Source: JBBDLF01 sp040879025
GTDB lineage: Bacteria; Pseudomonadota; Gammaproteobacteria; Pseudomonadales; Pseudohongiellaceae
Assembly (NCBI GenBank): GCA_040879025.1
Contig: JBBDLF010000025.1
Coordinates: forward strand, 1-64,000
Direction: 5' to 3'
DNA length: 64,000 bases
The position numbers and the translations under genes were made by a program. Under the pieces are notes generated by a model. That model was not told the origin of the DNA, searched no databases, and saw only the letters and a list, made by a program, of their open reading frames with translations. Each line of letters opens with the position of its first letter. Positions within the stretch are counted from its first letter, which is position 1. Of the stretch, positions 35,312 to 44,600 are shown in pieces.

Positions 35312-36516
35312 CGGCCTCGGAGGTTTTTTTTGTGCTGCTGGCGGCGGCAAGCTTTGTGTCCGGCTGGTTGCTGGCTTCGCGGCGCAGACGGCGAACGGCC
35401 AGGTCCGAAAGCCGGCTGGCGGAAATTTTTCATGATTATTTCGTTGGGCTGAACTATCTGCTTAACGATGAGCCCGACGAAGCCATCGATACGTTTATCC
35501 GCGCACTGGAAGTCAATAACGATACCGTGGAAACCCATCTTGCCCTGGGGACCCTGCTACGCCGGCGCGGCAAGGTGGACAAAGCTATCACTGTGCATCA
35601 GGCGCTGCTTGAGCGGCCTGATCTTGACCCGGCCTTTATGGCGGCAGCGAGCCTGGAACTGGCTACAGATTATGTGGCGGCGGGTTTGCTGGACCGCGCC
35701 GAACGCCTGTTAAAAGACTTGCTGGAGTCCCATGGTGAGGCACCAGCCGAGGCCTTGCAACAATTGATGACGGTGTACCAGATCGAAAAGGAATGGAATC
35801 GGGCGGTGGAGTGCGCCGACAGGCTGTTGCAGAATCCACGCTACAAGAAAGACGCGGAAGTTCGCAGTCGGGCCGCCCATTACTGTTGCGAACAGGCCGA
35901 TGACGCTTTTCAGAAAGGAATGCTCGGGTCTGCGCGCGAGTCGATAAGTCGGGCGCTTGATTTTGATCGGGCAAGCGTGCGGGCTACTTTGTTGTCAGCT
36001 GAACTGGAACAGAAAGTTGGCAATTACCGCAAAGCCGTCAAGGAACTGGTTTATATCATGGACCAGCATCCCGAATTTACCTCTGATCTGATTTCCCCGT
36101 TGGTTGAATGTCATCAAAAATTGGGTGACGAGGACGGGTTGCAAAAACTGTTGCAGAGCATATTAATCAGAGAGCCGCGGATGACAGTCATTCTGGAGTT
36201 GACCCGACTGGAAGCGGAACGGTCCGGACAGGCCGCCGCCGCCGTGTTTCTTTCTGCCCGGATGGCGGAGCACCCGTCTATCAAGGGGCTGGTGACCCTG
36301 CTGCAACTGCAATTGCAGCAAATAGAAGGCAGTGTGCAGGAAAATTTGAAAGACAGCCTGAAAGTGTCCCGCGATGCGCTTGACTCGCTGGTGGACCAGA
36401 AACCCGGTTATCGGTGTACGCATTGCGGTTTTGAATTGAGAGGGCTGATCTGGCAGTGCCCCAGTTGTCAGAAATGGGATACCATCAAACCGATTTTGGG
36501 CCTGGAAGGCGAATAG
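35308..36516 (+). CDS. lapB: Lipopolysaccharide assembly protein LapB
   Basis: A 402-residue protein with an N-terminal membrane helix (residues 3-24), TPR repeats through the middle, and a C-terminal rubredoxin-like metal site, CTHCGF and CPSCQKW. LapB (YciM) recruits LpxC for FtsH proteolysis and so sets LPS levels. In most gammaproteobacteria lapA precedes it; here there is no lapA. It is followed by pyrF with a 16-bp gap. Confidence 0.95.
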   Translation: MTASEVFFVLLAAASFVSGWLLASRRRRRTARSESRLAEIFHDYFVGLNYLLNDEPDEAIDTFIRALEVNNDTVETHLALGTLLRRRGKVDKAITVHQALLERPDLDPAFMAAASLELATDYVAAGLLDRAERLLKDLLESHGEAPAEALQQLMTVYQIEKEWNRAVECADRLLQNPRYKKDAEVRSRAAHYCCEQADDAFQKGMLGSARESISRALDFDRASVRATLLSAELEQKVGNYRKAVKELVYIMDQHPEFTSDLISPLVECHQKLGDEDGLQKLLQSILIREPRMTVILELTRLEAERSGQAAAAVFLSARMAEHPSIKGLVTLLQLQLQQIEGSVQENLKDSLKVSRDALDSLVDQKPGYRCTHCGFELRGLIWQCPSCQKWDTIKPILGLEGE

Positions 36517-36532
36517 GCATTGAGGAGTGACG

Positions 36533-37243
36533 ATGGCTTTTGACAAAAAATGTATTATTGTGGCGCTGGATTTTTCCAATGCCGCCGATACCCTGGCCCT
36601 GGTAGACCAACTGGACCCATCGATCTGTCGCGTCAAAGTGGGAAAGGAACTATTTACCGCCTGCGGACCGGATATCGTCAGGCAGGTGATGGCCCGGGGT
36701 TTCGAAGTTTTTCTGGATATGAAATTTCACGACATACCCACGACCGTAGCCCGGGCCACGCTTGCGGCGGCGGAACTTGGCGTTTGGATGCTCAATGTGC
36801 ATTGCGCCGGCGGGCGCGTGATGATGGAATCAGCGGTGCAGTCAATCGAGAACCTGGGTGCTGACAAGCCACTATTGATCGGCGTGACAGTTCTCACCAG
36901 CCTGGCCGGTGAGGAACTGGTGGAGGTGGGGCTTGATCGGGTACCGGACGAACAGATTTTGAGACTGGCGTTGCTGGCGCAGGATTGCGGTCTTGAGGGC
37001 GTCGTGTGCTCCGCGACCGAGGCGCCGATGTTGCGCAGTATGCTGCCGCAGAATTTCCATTTGGTCACGCCCGGTATCCGCCGTCACCAGGATGCCAATG
37101 ATGATCAGAAAAGGATTACCGGGCCCTTGCAGGCACTGCAGAACGGCAGCAGTTTTCTCGTCATTGGCAGACCGATAACGCGTGCCGACTCTCCCGAACA
37201 GGCGTTGCGGGAGATTTACGAGGAAATTTTAGCGGTTGGATGA
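36533..37243 (+). CDS. pyrF: Orotidine 5'-phosphate decarboxylase
   Basis: A 236-residue TIM-barrel enzyme, the last step of UMP synthesis. The active-site motif is FLDMKFHDIPTTV, and the C-terminal phosphate-binding region is FLVIGRPITRA. ATG 36533 has GAGGAG 5 bases upstream, so it is chosen over GTG 36527. Confidence 0.96.
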   Translation: MAFDKKCIIVALDFSNAADTLALVDQLDPSICRVKVGKELFTACGPDIVRQVMARGFEVFLDMKFHDIPTTVARATLAAAELGVWMLNVHCAGGRVMMESAVQSIENLGADKPLLIGVTVLTSLAGEELVEVGLDRVPDEQILRLALLAQDCGLEGVVCSATEAPMLRSMLPQNFHLVTPGIRRHQDANDDQKRITGPLQALQNGSSFLVIGRPITRADSPEQALREIYEEILAVG

Positions 37244-37300
37244 ATCTTTGCTAGACTCTAAGTGTCTGTCCGGCCGGCCGAGCGGTTCAAGCCGTCAGAC

Positions 37301-37344
37301 CAGCAGGCAGTGCCGCGGTTGACCGCGACCAAACCGGCCTGCTG
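37301..37344 (+). repeat. Nested inverted repeat after pyrF
   Basis: CAGCAGGC (37301-37308) pairs with GCCTGCTG (37337-37344), and between them CGCGG-TTGA-CCGCG (37314-37327) forms an inner hairpin. There is no T-run, so it is not a classic terminator. It could be a processing or Rho-related structure between pyrF and the ComEA-like gene. Confidence 0.4.
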
Positions 37345-37389
37345 CAAAACAAATCATTCACGTTTTCTCATAGCGATAGGGACATTACT

Positions 37390-37713
37390 ATGCACAGATT
37401 TGCTCGTCTGAAAATTATGTTAAGTGCGTTATTCCTCTGCATGGCACCTGTGGCATTGGCGCCGCTGGTGACAGCCGCTGAACCGCCCGTTCAGCCAACC
37501 TCCTCCGATACCCATGTCGACATCAATAGCGCCGATGCGGAGGAAATTGCCGCGGTGCTCGACGGTGTCGGACTCACTCGGGCCAGGGAGATTGTGATGT
37601 TCCGCGAAATGAATGGCATGTTCATGTCCGTGGACGACCTTGAGGAGGTCAATGGAATCGGACCGGCGACAATTGAGCGCAACCGCCAGAAAATTCTCAT
37701 CAATACCGAATAA
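37390..37713 (+). CDS. ComEA-like helix-hairpin-helix protein
   Basis: A 107-residue exported protein: a signal peptide (about residues 1-29, ending VTAAE) followed by a helix-hairpin-helix DNA-binding domain (DINSADAEEIAAVLDGVGLTRA in parts; VNGIGPATIERN). Such periplasmic proteins bind DNA during uptake in natural transformation. A similar gene lies next to wbpM in Pseudomonas, so the neighbourhood rather than competence may explain its place here. Confidence 0.88.
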   Translation: MHRFARLKIMLSALFLCMAPVALAPLVTAAEPPVQPTSSDTHVDINSADAEEIAAVLDGVGLTRAREIVMFREMNGMFMSVDDLEEVNGIGPATIERNRQKILINTE

Positions 37714-37845
37714 CAGGCGTGGACAGGGTGGGTGTCCGGTGTCAGCACGCGCCCGCCCTGTCGATTTTGGACTGCTTGCCGACATAGAAGTCAGAATACC
37801 ACCGGCTTTCGACGCCACGCCAGGGCGCCGGCCACGTCTTTGGGG

Positions 37846-38859
37846 ATGCTGATTCTGATCCTGATCCTATTTGCGACAGTCTTGCCAGTGGCTGTCATCC
37901 TCACAGGATTGCTGCGGTTTGCCGCGCAACGCACCGGACTGGTGGATTTGCCGGTGGCCCGCAGTGCTCATGGCTCACCTACACCGGTGGGAGGCGGTCT
38001 GGCCATAGTGCTTACCTTTTTGTCGGTTTGCCTCTGGGCCTGGTCTTCCGGGCATATGCCGCTGAATGAAATGCTGGCGCTGGGTGGCGGCGGAGCCATT
38101 GCCTTGCTGGGATTGATTGATGATCGCTGGCATCTGCATATTCGCTGGCGTCTGCCGGTGCAGTTTGCCGCGGCCGCCTGGGCTGTTGTCTGGGTTGGGG
38201 ATATCGCGCCAATCCGGTTTATGGATTGGCAACTGGACAATGTCTGGGTATTACGTATTCTCAGCCTGCTGGCCCTGATCTGGTTGCTTAATCTGTATAA
38301 TTTCATGGATGGCATCGATGGGCTGGCCGGTAGCGAAGCGGTCTTTATCGGCGCGGCCCTAGTTTTCCTGCTCACGCGTGGCGGCGACCCGGTGCTTGCT
38401 ATATTATCTATTACATTGTGTGCCGCAAGTTTCGGCTTTCTGGTGTGGAACTGGCCTCCGGCCCGTATCTTCATGGGTGACGTGGGCAGCGGCTTTATCG
38501 GGTATGTTCTGGGCGTTATGGCCCTGCTGGGCATGAGCCACGACAGCCTGAGCCTTTGGGTATGGGTATTGCTGTCCGGCGTATTCATAACCGACGCCAC
38601 GGTGACCCTGCTGCGCCGGTTTTTGCGGGGAGAGAAATGGTATGAGGGTCATAGCTCTCACGCCTACCAGAATGCAGCCAGATGTTACGGGAGTCACATA
38701 AAACCCACACTGGCTGTGATACTAATAAATATCGTATGGTTGGCGCCTCTGGCATGGTTCGCCCACCGATCCCCGGAGTACGGGGCGCCACTGGCCTTAT
38801 TGGGTATTTTACCCATCGGTATACTGGTATGGCGGATGGGGGCGGGTCGCCCGGGTTAG
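37846..38859 (+). CDS. WbpL/WecA-like polyprenyl-phosphate sugar-1-P transferase
   Basis: A 337-residue multi-pass membrane enzyme of glycosyltransferase family 4. The catalytic Asp pair is in LGLIDDRWHL; NLYNFMDGIDGLAG and FMGDVGSGFIGY are the Mg and nucleotide sites, and EGHSSHAYQ is the carbohydrate-recognition loop. HSSHAYQ is close to the HRSHAYQ form of WbpL-type enzymes, which start O-antigen or capsule repeat units on undecaprenyl phosphate. ATG 37846 begins the first helix; the frame is open to 37732. Confidence 0.88.
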   Translation: MLILILILFATVLPVAVILTGLLRFAAQRTGLVDLPVARSAHGSPTPVGGGLAIVLTFLSVCLWAWSSGHMPLNEMLALGGGGAIALLGLIDDRWHLHIRWRLPVQFAAAAWAVVWVGDIAPIRFMDWQLDNVWVLRILSLLALIWLLNLYNFMDGIDGLAGSEAVFIGAALVFLLTRGGDPVLAILSITLCAASFGFLVWNWPPARIFMGDVGSGFIGYVLGVMALLGMSHDSLSLWVWVLLSGVFITDATVTLLRRFLRGEKWYEGHSSHAYQNAARCYGSHIKPTLAVILINIVWLAPLAWFAHRSPEYGAPLALLGILPIGILVWRMGAGRPG

Positions 38860-38884
38860 ATCGCTGCGAGGACGCAGGCTGAGA

Positions 38885-40915
38885 GTGAGTGAGAGTAGCG
38901 CGGTGAATATCTATACGGTTCCGATTTCAAGATCGGTCAAACAGATGCTGATGATGGTGGCCGACAGCGTTATGCTGGTATTGGCGCTGTGGCTTTCCTT
39001 CGCGTTACTGGGGGACGCGTTCTTCGAAAAAAGCCGCCAGTTCTATCTTTACATCACCGTGGCAAATATTGCCAGCATACTGGTGTTCACCCGCATGGGC
39101 CTTTACCGGGCCTTGTTGCTCTACATGGGGTTGCAGTCGGTTTTCATCGTACTGCAGGGCGTCAGTTTTTCAACGCTGTTTGTCGCTGTTTCCTATTTTG
39201 CGTCCGGTTCACAGTCTGGTGGCGGTGCCGACTATTCCGTCCTGCCCATCTACTGGATGATCACACTGCTGTTCGTCGGGGGCAGTCGATTCGTCGCCAA
39301 GGTAGCGCTGCAAAATCTGATACAGAATTTTCGCCCCAAGGAGCCGGTTGTTATCTACGGTGCCGGCAGTTCCGGTATGCAACTGGTCGCCGCTCTGCAG
39401 AATGGTGATCAGTACCTGCCTGTGGCGTTTGTTGATGATGGGCGACATATCGTCGGCAGCACCGTCAACGGCATCCGCGTCTATAATCCCAACTCGCTCT
39501 ATGAACTGATTGAAACCTATTCGGTTCGCCAGATTCTGCTGGCGATTCCTTCAGCCACCCATGCCGAACGCAAGGAAATTCTCAACCGGCTGGAACATCT
39601 TCCGGTACACGTGAAAACCGTACCCGATCTGTTTGATATGGTGTCGGGCAAGATGGGTGTTGACGAAGTACGGGATATCGATATTGAAGATTTGCTGGGG
39701 CGCGATATCGTACCACCGAATCCGGAACTGCTGGGTGCCTGCATCAGCGGAAAGTCAGTTATGGTTACCGGCGCGGGAGGCTCCATCGGCTCGGAGTTAT
39801 GTCGCCAGATCATCCTGATGAAACCGGCGCGACTGATATTGCTGGACGCATTCGAGTTCGGGCTGTATGAAATAGAGAGCGAAGTGTGCGAGAAACTCGC
39901 TACTGTGGATGATGGTGACCGTGTTGAGATAGTGGCGCTTCTCGGTTCCGTGTGTAACCGCGTGTTGATGGAAAACGCGATGAACCGGTTTCAGGTTGAT
40001 ACCATTTATCACGCCGCGGCTTACAAGCAAGTACCGATGGTGGAGAAAAACATCGTCGAAGGTGTGCAGAACAATATCTTTGGCACCTTGATTTCCGCAC
40101 AAACCGCGGAAAAATTCAGGATAAAAAACTTCGTACTCATTTCCACCGACAAGGCGGTGCGGCCCACAAATTTCATGGGCGCCACCAAACGGTTCGCAGA
40201 ACAGGTATTGCAGGCAATGGCCCAACGCAATGGTGACACCCGTTTCAGCATGGTGCGTTTCGGCAATGTGCTGGGTTCCTCTGGATCAGTTGTTCCATTA
40301 TTCCGCCGCCAAATCAGCATGGGTGGACCTGTGACGGTGACTCATCCCGAAGTGACGCGTTATTTCATGACCGTGCAGGAGGCGGCTCAGCTGGTAATTC
40401 AGGCAGGTTCGATGGCGCGGGGCGGTGACGTGTTCGTGCTGGATATGCATGAGCCGATCCGTATCGTGGACTTGGCGAAAAAAATGATTCACCTGATGGG
40501 ATACGACGTCAAGGATGAAAATTCCTACCGGGGCGATATCGGCATTGAATACTCTGGCCTGCGTCCGGGAGAAAAGCTCTACGAGGAACTACTGATTGGC
40601 GAATCGGTGACCGGCACTGAACACCCCAAAATCATGCGCGCAGAGGAAGACACACTGTCCTGGGAGCAGCTTGATGCGCTGTTGGGCAGACTTCAGGAAG
40701 CCTGTTACCGGATTGACCTGGCATCGGTAAGGGCAATACTGATTGAGGCCGTCGACGGCTTCGAGCCCAAGGAACCGGCAAGTGACCCTTTATGGGAAAT
40801 GCAACAGCCTCCCGTATCCGCTTCGGTCCCCGTTGCTTCGCAGGCGCAGTCAGAGGCTTCGGCGCAAAAGGCAGCTATGGCCGCGGCCAAAGTGACGCGT
40901 TTGTTCAAGGAATAG
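38885..40915 (+). CDS. WbpM/FlaA1-family UDP-sugar 4,6-dehydratase
   Basis: A 676-residue inner-membrane nucleotide-sugar dehydratase with four N-terminal helices, a first Rossmann domain (VVIYGAGSSGMQL) and the catalytic domain with VTGAGGSIGSELCRQI (in part). The active-site region STDKAVRPTNFMGATKR has Met-Lys in place of the usual Tyr-Lys pair, as in large membrane WbpM-type enzymes. They act on UDP-GlcNAc to begin deoxy-amino sugar synthesis. It starts at GTG 38885 with a weak ribosome site and ends 7 bp from the converging cyclophilin gene. Confidence 0.9.
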   Translation: MSESSAVNIYTVPISRSVKQMLMMVADSVMLVLALWLSFALLGDAFFEKSRQFYLYITVANIASILVFTRMGLYRALLLYMGLQSVFIVLQGVSFSTLFVAVSYFASGSQSGGGADYSVLPIYWMITLLFVGGSRFVAKVALQNLIQNFRPKEPVVIYGAGSSGMQLVAALQNGDQYLPVAFVDDGRHIVGSTVNGIRVYNPNSLYELIETYSVRQILLAIPSATHAERKEILNRLEHLPVHVKTVPDLFDMVSGKMGVDEVRDIDIEDLLGRDIVPPNPELLGACISGKSVMVTGAGGSIGSELCRQIILMKPARLILLDAFEFGLYEIESEVCEKLATVDDGDRVEIVALLGSVCNRVLMENAMNRFQVDTIYHAAAYKQVPMVEKNIVEGVQNNIFGTLISAQTAEKFRIKNFVLISTDKAVRPTNFMGATKRFAEQVLQAMAQRNGDTRFSMVRFGNVLGSSGSVVPLFRRQISMGGPVTVTHPEVTRYFMTVQEAAQLVIQAGSMARGGDVFVLDMHEPIRIVDLAKKMIHLMGYDVKDENSYRGDIGIEYSGLRPGEKLYEELLIGESVTGTEHPKIMRAEEDTLSWEQLDALLGRLQEACYRIDLASVRAILIEAVDGFEPKEPASDPLWEMQQPPVSASVPVASQAQSEASAQKAAMAAAKVTRLFKE

Positions 40916-40922
40916 CCGACAG

Positions 40923-41507
40923 TTACTCCCGCCGCCGTGCCGAGGTGATTATCACCGGTTCCAGTGGCACGTTCTGATGACCGCGCTGAGTGCCCGTGGC
41001 GACATTGGCTATTTGGTCGACTACATCCATGCCGTCAATCACTTCGCCAAAAACCGCATAGCCGAAACCCTGAGCGGTTTCATCCGTGTGGTTGAGGTAG
41101 GCGTTGTCCACCAGATTGATAAAGAACTGGGCGGTAGCGCTATCCACGACGCCTGTCCGGGCCATGGCGAGCGTACCTCGGGTATTGGGTGTATCAGCCC
41201 TTGCCTCATTCTTGACAGGAGCATAGGTGGATTTCTCCACCATATCGGCGTCGAAACCGCCGCCCTGCACCATAAAGCCGGGAATGACGCGGTGAAACAC
41301 CACCCCGTCATAGAATTCATTATCGACATAACGCAGGAAATTCTCGACGGTTACAGGCGCCTTGTTCGGCCACAACTCAATGGTCAATGCGCCGACGTTG
41401 GTTTCCATCACCACCACGGGATTGTCCTGGGCCATGGCGATATTGCTGAATCCGGTGGACAGAGTCGCGAAACCGGCAAGGAGTCCGGCCAGTAAAAAAA
41501 AGCGCAT
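40923..41507 (-). CDS. Periplasmic cyclophilin PpiA-type
   Basis: A 194-residue peptidyl-prolyl isomerase with a cleavable signal peptide (cut after SNIAMA). It has FHRVIPGFMVQGGGF, AMARTGVVDSATAQFFIN and the FGEVIDGMDVVD segment. It helps fold proteins in the periplasm. AGGAGGAAC precedes the ATG at 41507. It is the second exported cyclophilin in the window (see 16137) but closer to PpiA. Confidence 0.93.
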   Translation of the reverse strand: MRFFLLAGLLAGFATLSTGFSNIAMAQDNPVVVMETNVGALTIELWPNKAPVTVENFLRYVDNEFYDGVVFHRVIPGFMVQGGGFDADMVEKSTYAPVKNEARADTPNTRGTLAMARTGVVDSATAQFFINLVDNAYLNHTDETAQGFGYAVFGEVIDGMDVVDQIANVATGTQRGHQNVPLEPVIITSARRRE

Positions 41508-41695
41508 GCAAAGTTCCTCCTGATGAGTCGATGATCCAGAGGCGCACTATACAATACTTTGCTCAAGCTGTCGTGATCCCCGGCGACGTGCGGAATCACG
41601 GAACAGAGGGGGGAATATTCTTTCAAAGCGGCTGGCAACAAACCGATTGATGCTGGTACCGTTAACCATCCGACTTACTCAAGGCGTTTTTGAAA

Positions 41696-44600
41696 ATGAC
41701 AAGGAAGCAGGATACTCACACCGGGGCTGGGAAGTCTCCCGACAGGACACACACGTCTGGAAAAACCACCCTGGTTGGTATTGGTGCGTCCGCGGGCGGA
41801 TTGGCGGCGCTCAAAGCGCTGTTTGCCACGATGCCCCCCGATCCTGGTGTGTCGTTTGTGGTGGTGATACACCTGTCACCGGACGACGAATCTCACTTTT
41901 CCGAAGTGCTGCAGACGAGTTGTCCCATGCCGGTGAAACAGGTAACCCATGCCGTCGAGTTGAAGCCTAACCATGTCTATGTGATTCCGCCCAACGCAAT
42001 TCTCAAGAGTGTGGATACTCACCACCTGCGGCTTTCCCCCCCGCGGGGTGATTCGGACCGGTACGCGCCAATCGATTATTTCTTCCGTACGATGGCTGGG
42101 ACCCACGACGGCGACTCAGTAGGAATCGTACTCAGCGGTACCGGGTCTGACGGCACACTGGGCCTGCGGCGAATCAAGGAGGCTGGCGGCCTCACCATTG
42201 TGCAGACATCGGACGAAGCGGATTACGACGGCATGCCCTGCAGCGCGATTGCCGACGGTATGGTAGACCTGGTGCTGCCGATCAGCCGGATGCGTGATGC
42301 GATTCTGCGCTTCACCCGCGTTGCGCCTGAATTACCGAATGTTGAGGACGGGATCGATGCGAAAGAGGTGAATACTCAGTTCCTCAGCAAGATATTATCG
42401 CAAATCAGAGCCCGAACGGGTCACGACTTCGCGCGTTATAAAAAGTCCACAATCTTGCGGCGTATTCAGCGGCGCATGCAGATTCAGCAACTCGATACCC
42501 CGCCGGAATATCTCGATCTGCTGCGAAACGACGGCCGCGAGGTGAAACAGCTCTCCGAAGATCTGCTGAGCACGGTGACGCAGTTTTTCCGCGACCCGGA
42601 GGTATTCGAATACCTGGAACACCAGATTATTTCGCCGCTATTCGCGGGTAAAACCGAGACCGACCACGTGCGGGTGTGGTCAGTGGGTTGCTCCACTGGT
42701 GAAGAAGCCTATTCTCTGGCAATTCTGCTGGCCGAGGCCGCCGGTACGATGGAATCTCCGTCAGGAATACAGGTGTTTGCCACCGATCTGCACGAAAAAT
42801 CGCTGGAACGGGCGCGCGAGGGTTTCTACCCCGAAACTATCGCGTCGGACGTGACTCAGGAACGTTTGGAGCGGTTTTTCACCAGAGGCGGCAACGGCCA
42901 TCGTGCTAGTCGAGAGTTGCGGGAGATGGTGGTATTCGCTTCCCACGATTTACTCACGGATCCGCCGTTTACTCACCTCGACATGATCGTGTGCCGCAAT
43001 TTGATGATCTATCTGGAACGCGAAATACAGCAGGAAGTGCTGAAGGTGTTCCACTATACCCTGGAGCCGGACGGTATTTTGTTGATCGGCAACTCGGAAT
43101 CGGTTTCTCCCTCCGACCTGTTCGTGGCAGAGCGGGGCAATCTGGGTGTGTACCGCCGCCAAAACCCTTCGCCGTCTTCGCAAAAACCGGGTTCGCCGCT
43201 GCGGCCCGCGCGTGTACCGTTTCGCGGACAGCACTCCGCTTCATTCGATTCGCCGTCCATGGCCGGCGGTTTTGGCGCGCTTCATGCCACCCTGGCGGAA
43301 CAGTATGCCCCCCCCAGCATCATGTTGACCCATGACCACGAGGTGGTTCATTACTCGGCGCAGGCAGGCCAGTATCTGGTTATTCCGGGCGGCAAGCCTA
43401 CCAGCAATGCATTCAAACTGGTGATGGAGCCATTGCGAATTGAACTGCGTTCGGCGCTGCAACGTGCCGCCGAACGGGGCGAACTGGTTTATTCAAGACC
43501 GGTGAAGGTCCATTTGAATGGTGAGTTGCGGGAAGTGGTGCTTCGCGTTCGCGCGACAACCGGTCCGAAACCTGGCGGATTCTACCTTGTGATTTTTGAC
43601 GACATCCGTCGGCAGAGAGACGATGCCGACGGCCGCACCTTGGATGACAACGGGGCCGATACCAGGGAAATGGAAGCGGAACTGGAACTGACCCGCAATC
43701 GTTTGAAAGCGGTGATAGCGGAATACGAGACGTCTCAGGAAGAGATGCGGACCTCCAACGAGGATCTGCAAAGCGCCAACGAGGAATTGCGTTCCACGCT
43801 GGAAGAACTGCAAAGCATGAACGAGGACCTCAACACGGTGAACAATGAGAACCATCATCACGTTGACGAACTCAACCGGCTGACAAGTGACCTCGAGAAC
43901 CTGCTCGCCGCTACTGATATTGCGACACTGTTTCTCGACCGGGAATTCCGTATTCTCTGGTTTACACCGCGTGTGGCGGAGCTGTTCAATATTCGCCAGG
44001 GTGACGAGGGTCGGCCGCTGTCGGACCAGACGCACCATGTTTCCGATACCGAGATTCTCGCCGACGCGGAACTGGTGCTGAATCGGCTGGTTCCGCTGGA
44101 ACGGGAAGTATCAAGCGATGATGGACGCTGGTTCCTCGCGCGTGTGCTGCCCTACCGCGCGCCGCAAGGCTCAATCGACGGTGTGGTGATAACGATGATA
44201 GATATCACCGCCCGGAAAAAGGCCGAACAGTCCCTGATTGAGGCTCATGACGGACTTGAACAACGTGTCAGCCGGCGCACCGAAGAACTGGAGGCGCAGA
44301 AGTCCCGATTGCGCTATCTGGCCCACCAGCTGGCATCGGTTGAACATCGGGAACGCAAGCGCATGGCGGCGATTCTGCACGACGATCTGCAGCAATATCT
44401 GGTGGCGCTGAAGATGAAATTCCGCAAACTGGAACTGGAGCGGGATGGTGACCCGGCCCGGTTTGCGCAAACCCTGTCACGAGGAGTTGGATTGATCGAA
44501 AAAGCCATTGCCTGTTCCCGTGACCTGACACAGCATTTGCGGCCGCCGGTATTGTACGAGGACGGATTTATACCGGCGTTGCGCTGGCTGGCCGGAGAGA

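Noticed and set aside
37275..37300. Sequence resembling a tRNA D-arm (GCCGAGCGGTTCAAG)
   Set aside because: No acceptor, anticodon or T-arm can be formed around it, so it is not a tRNA gene.
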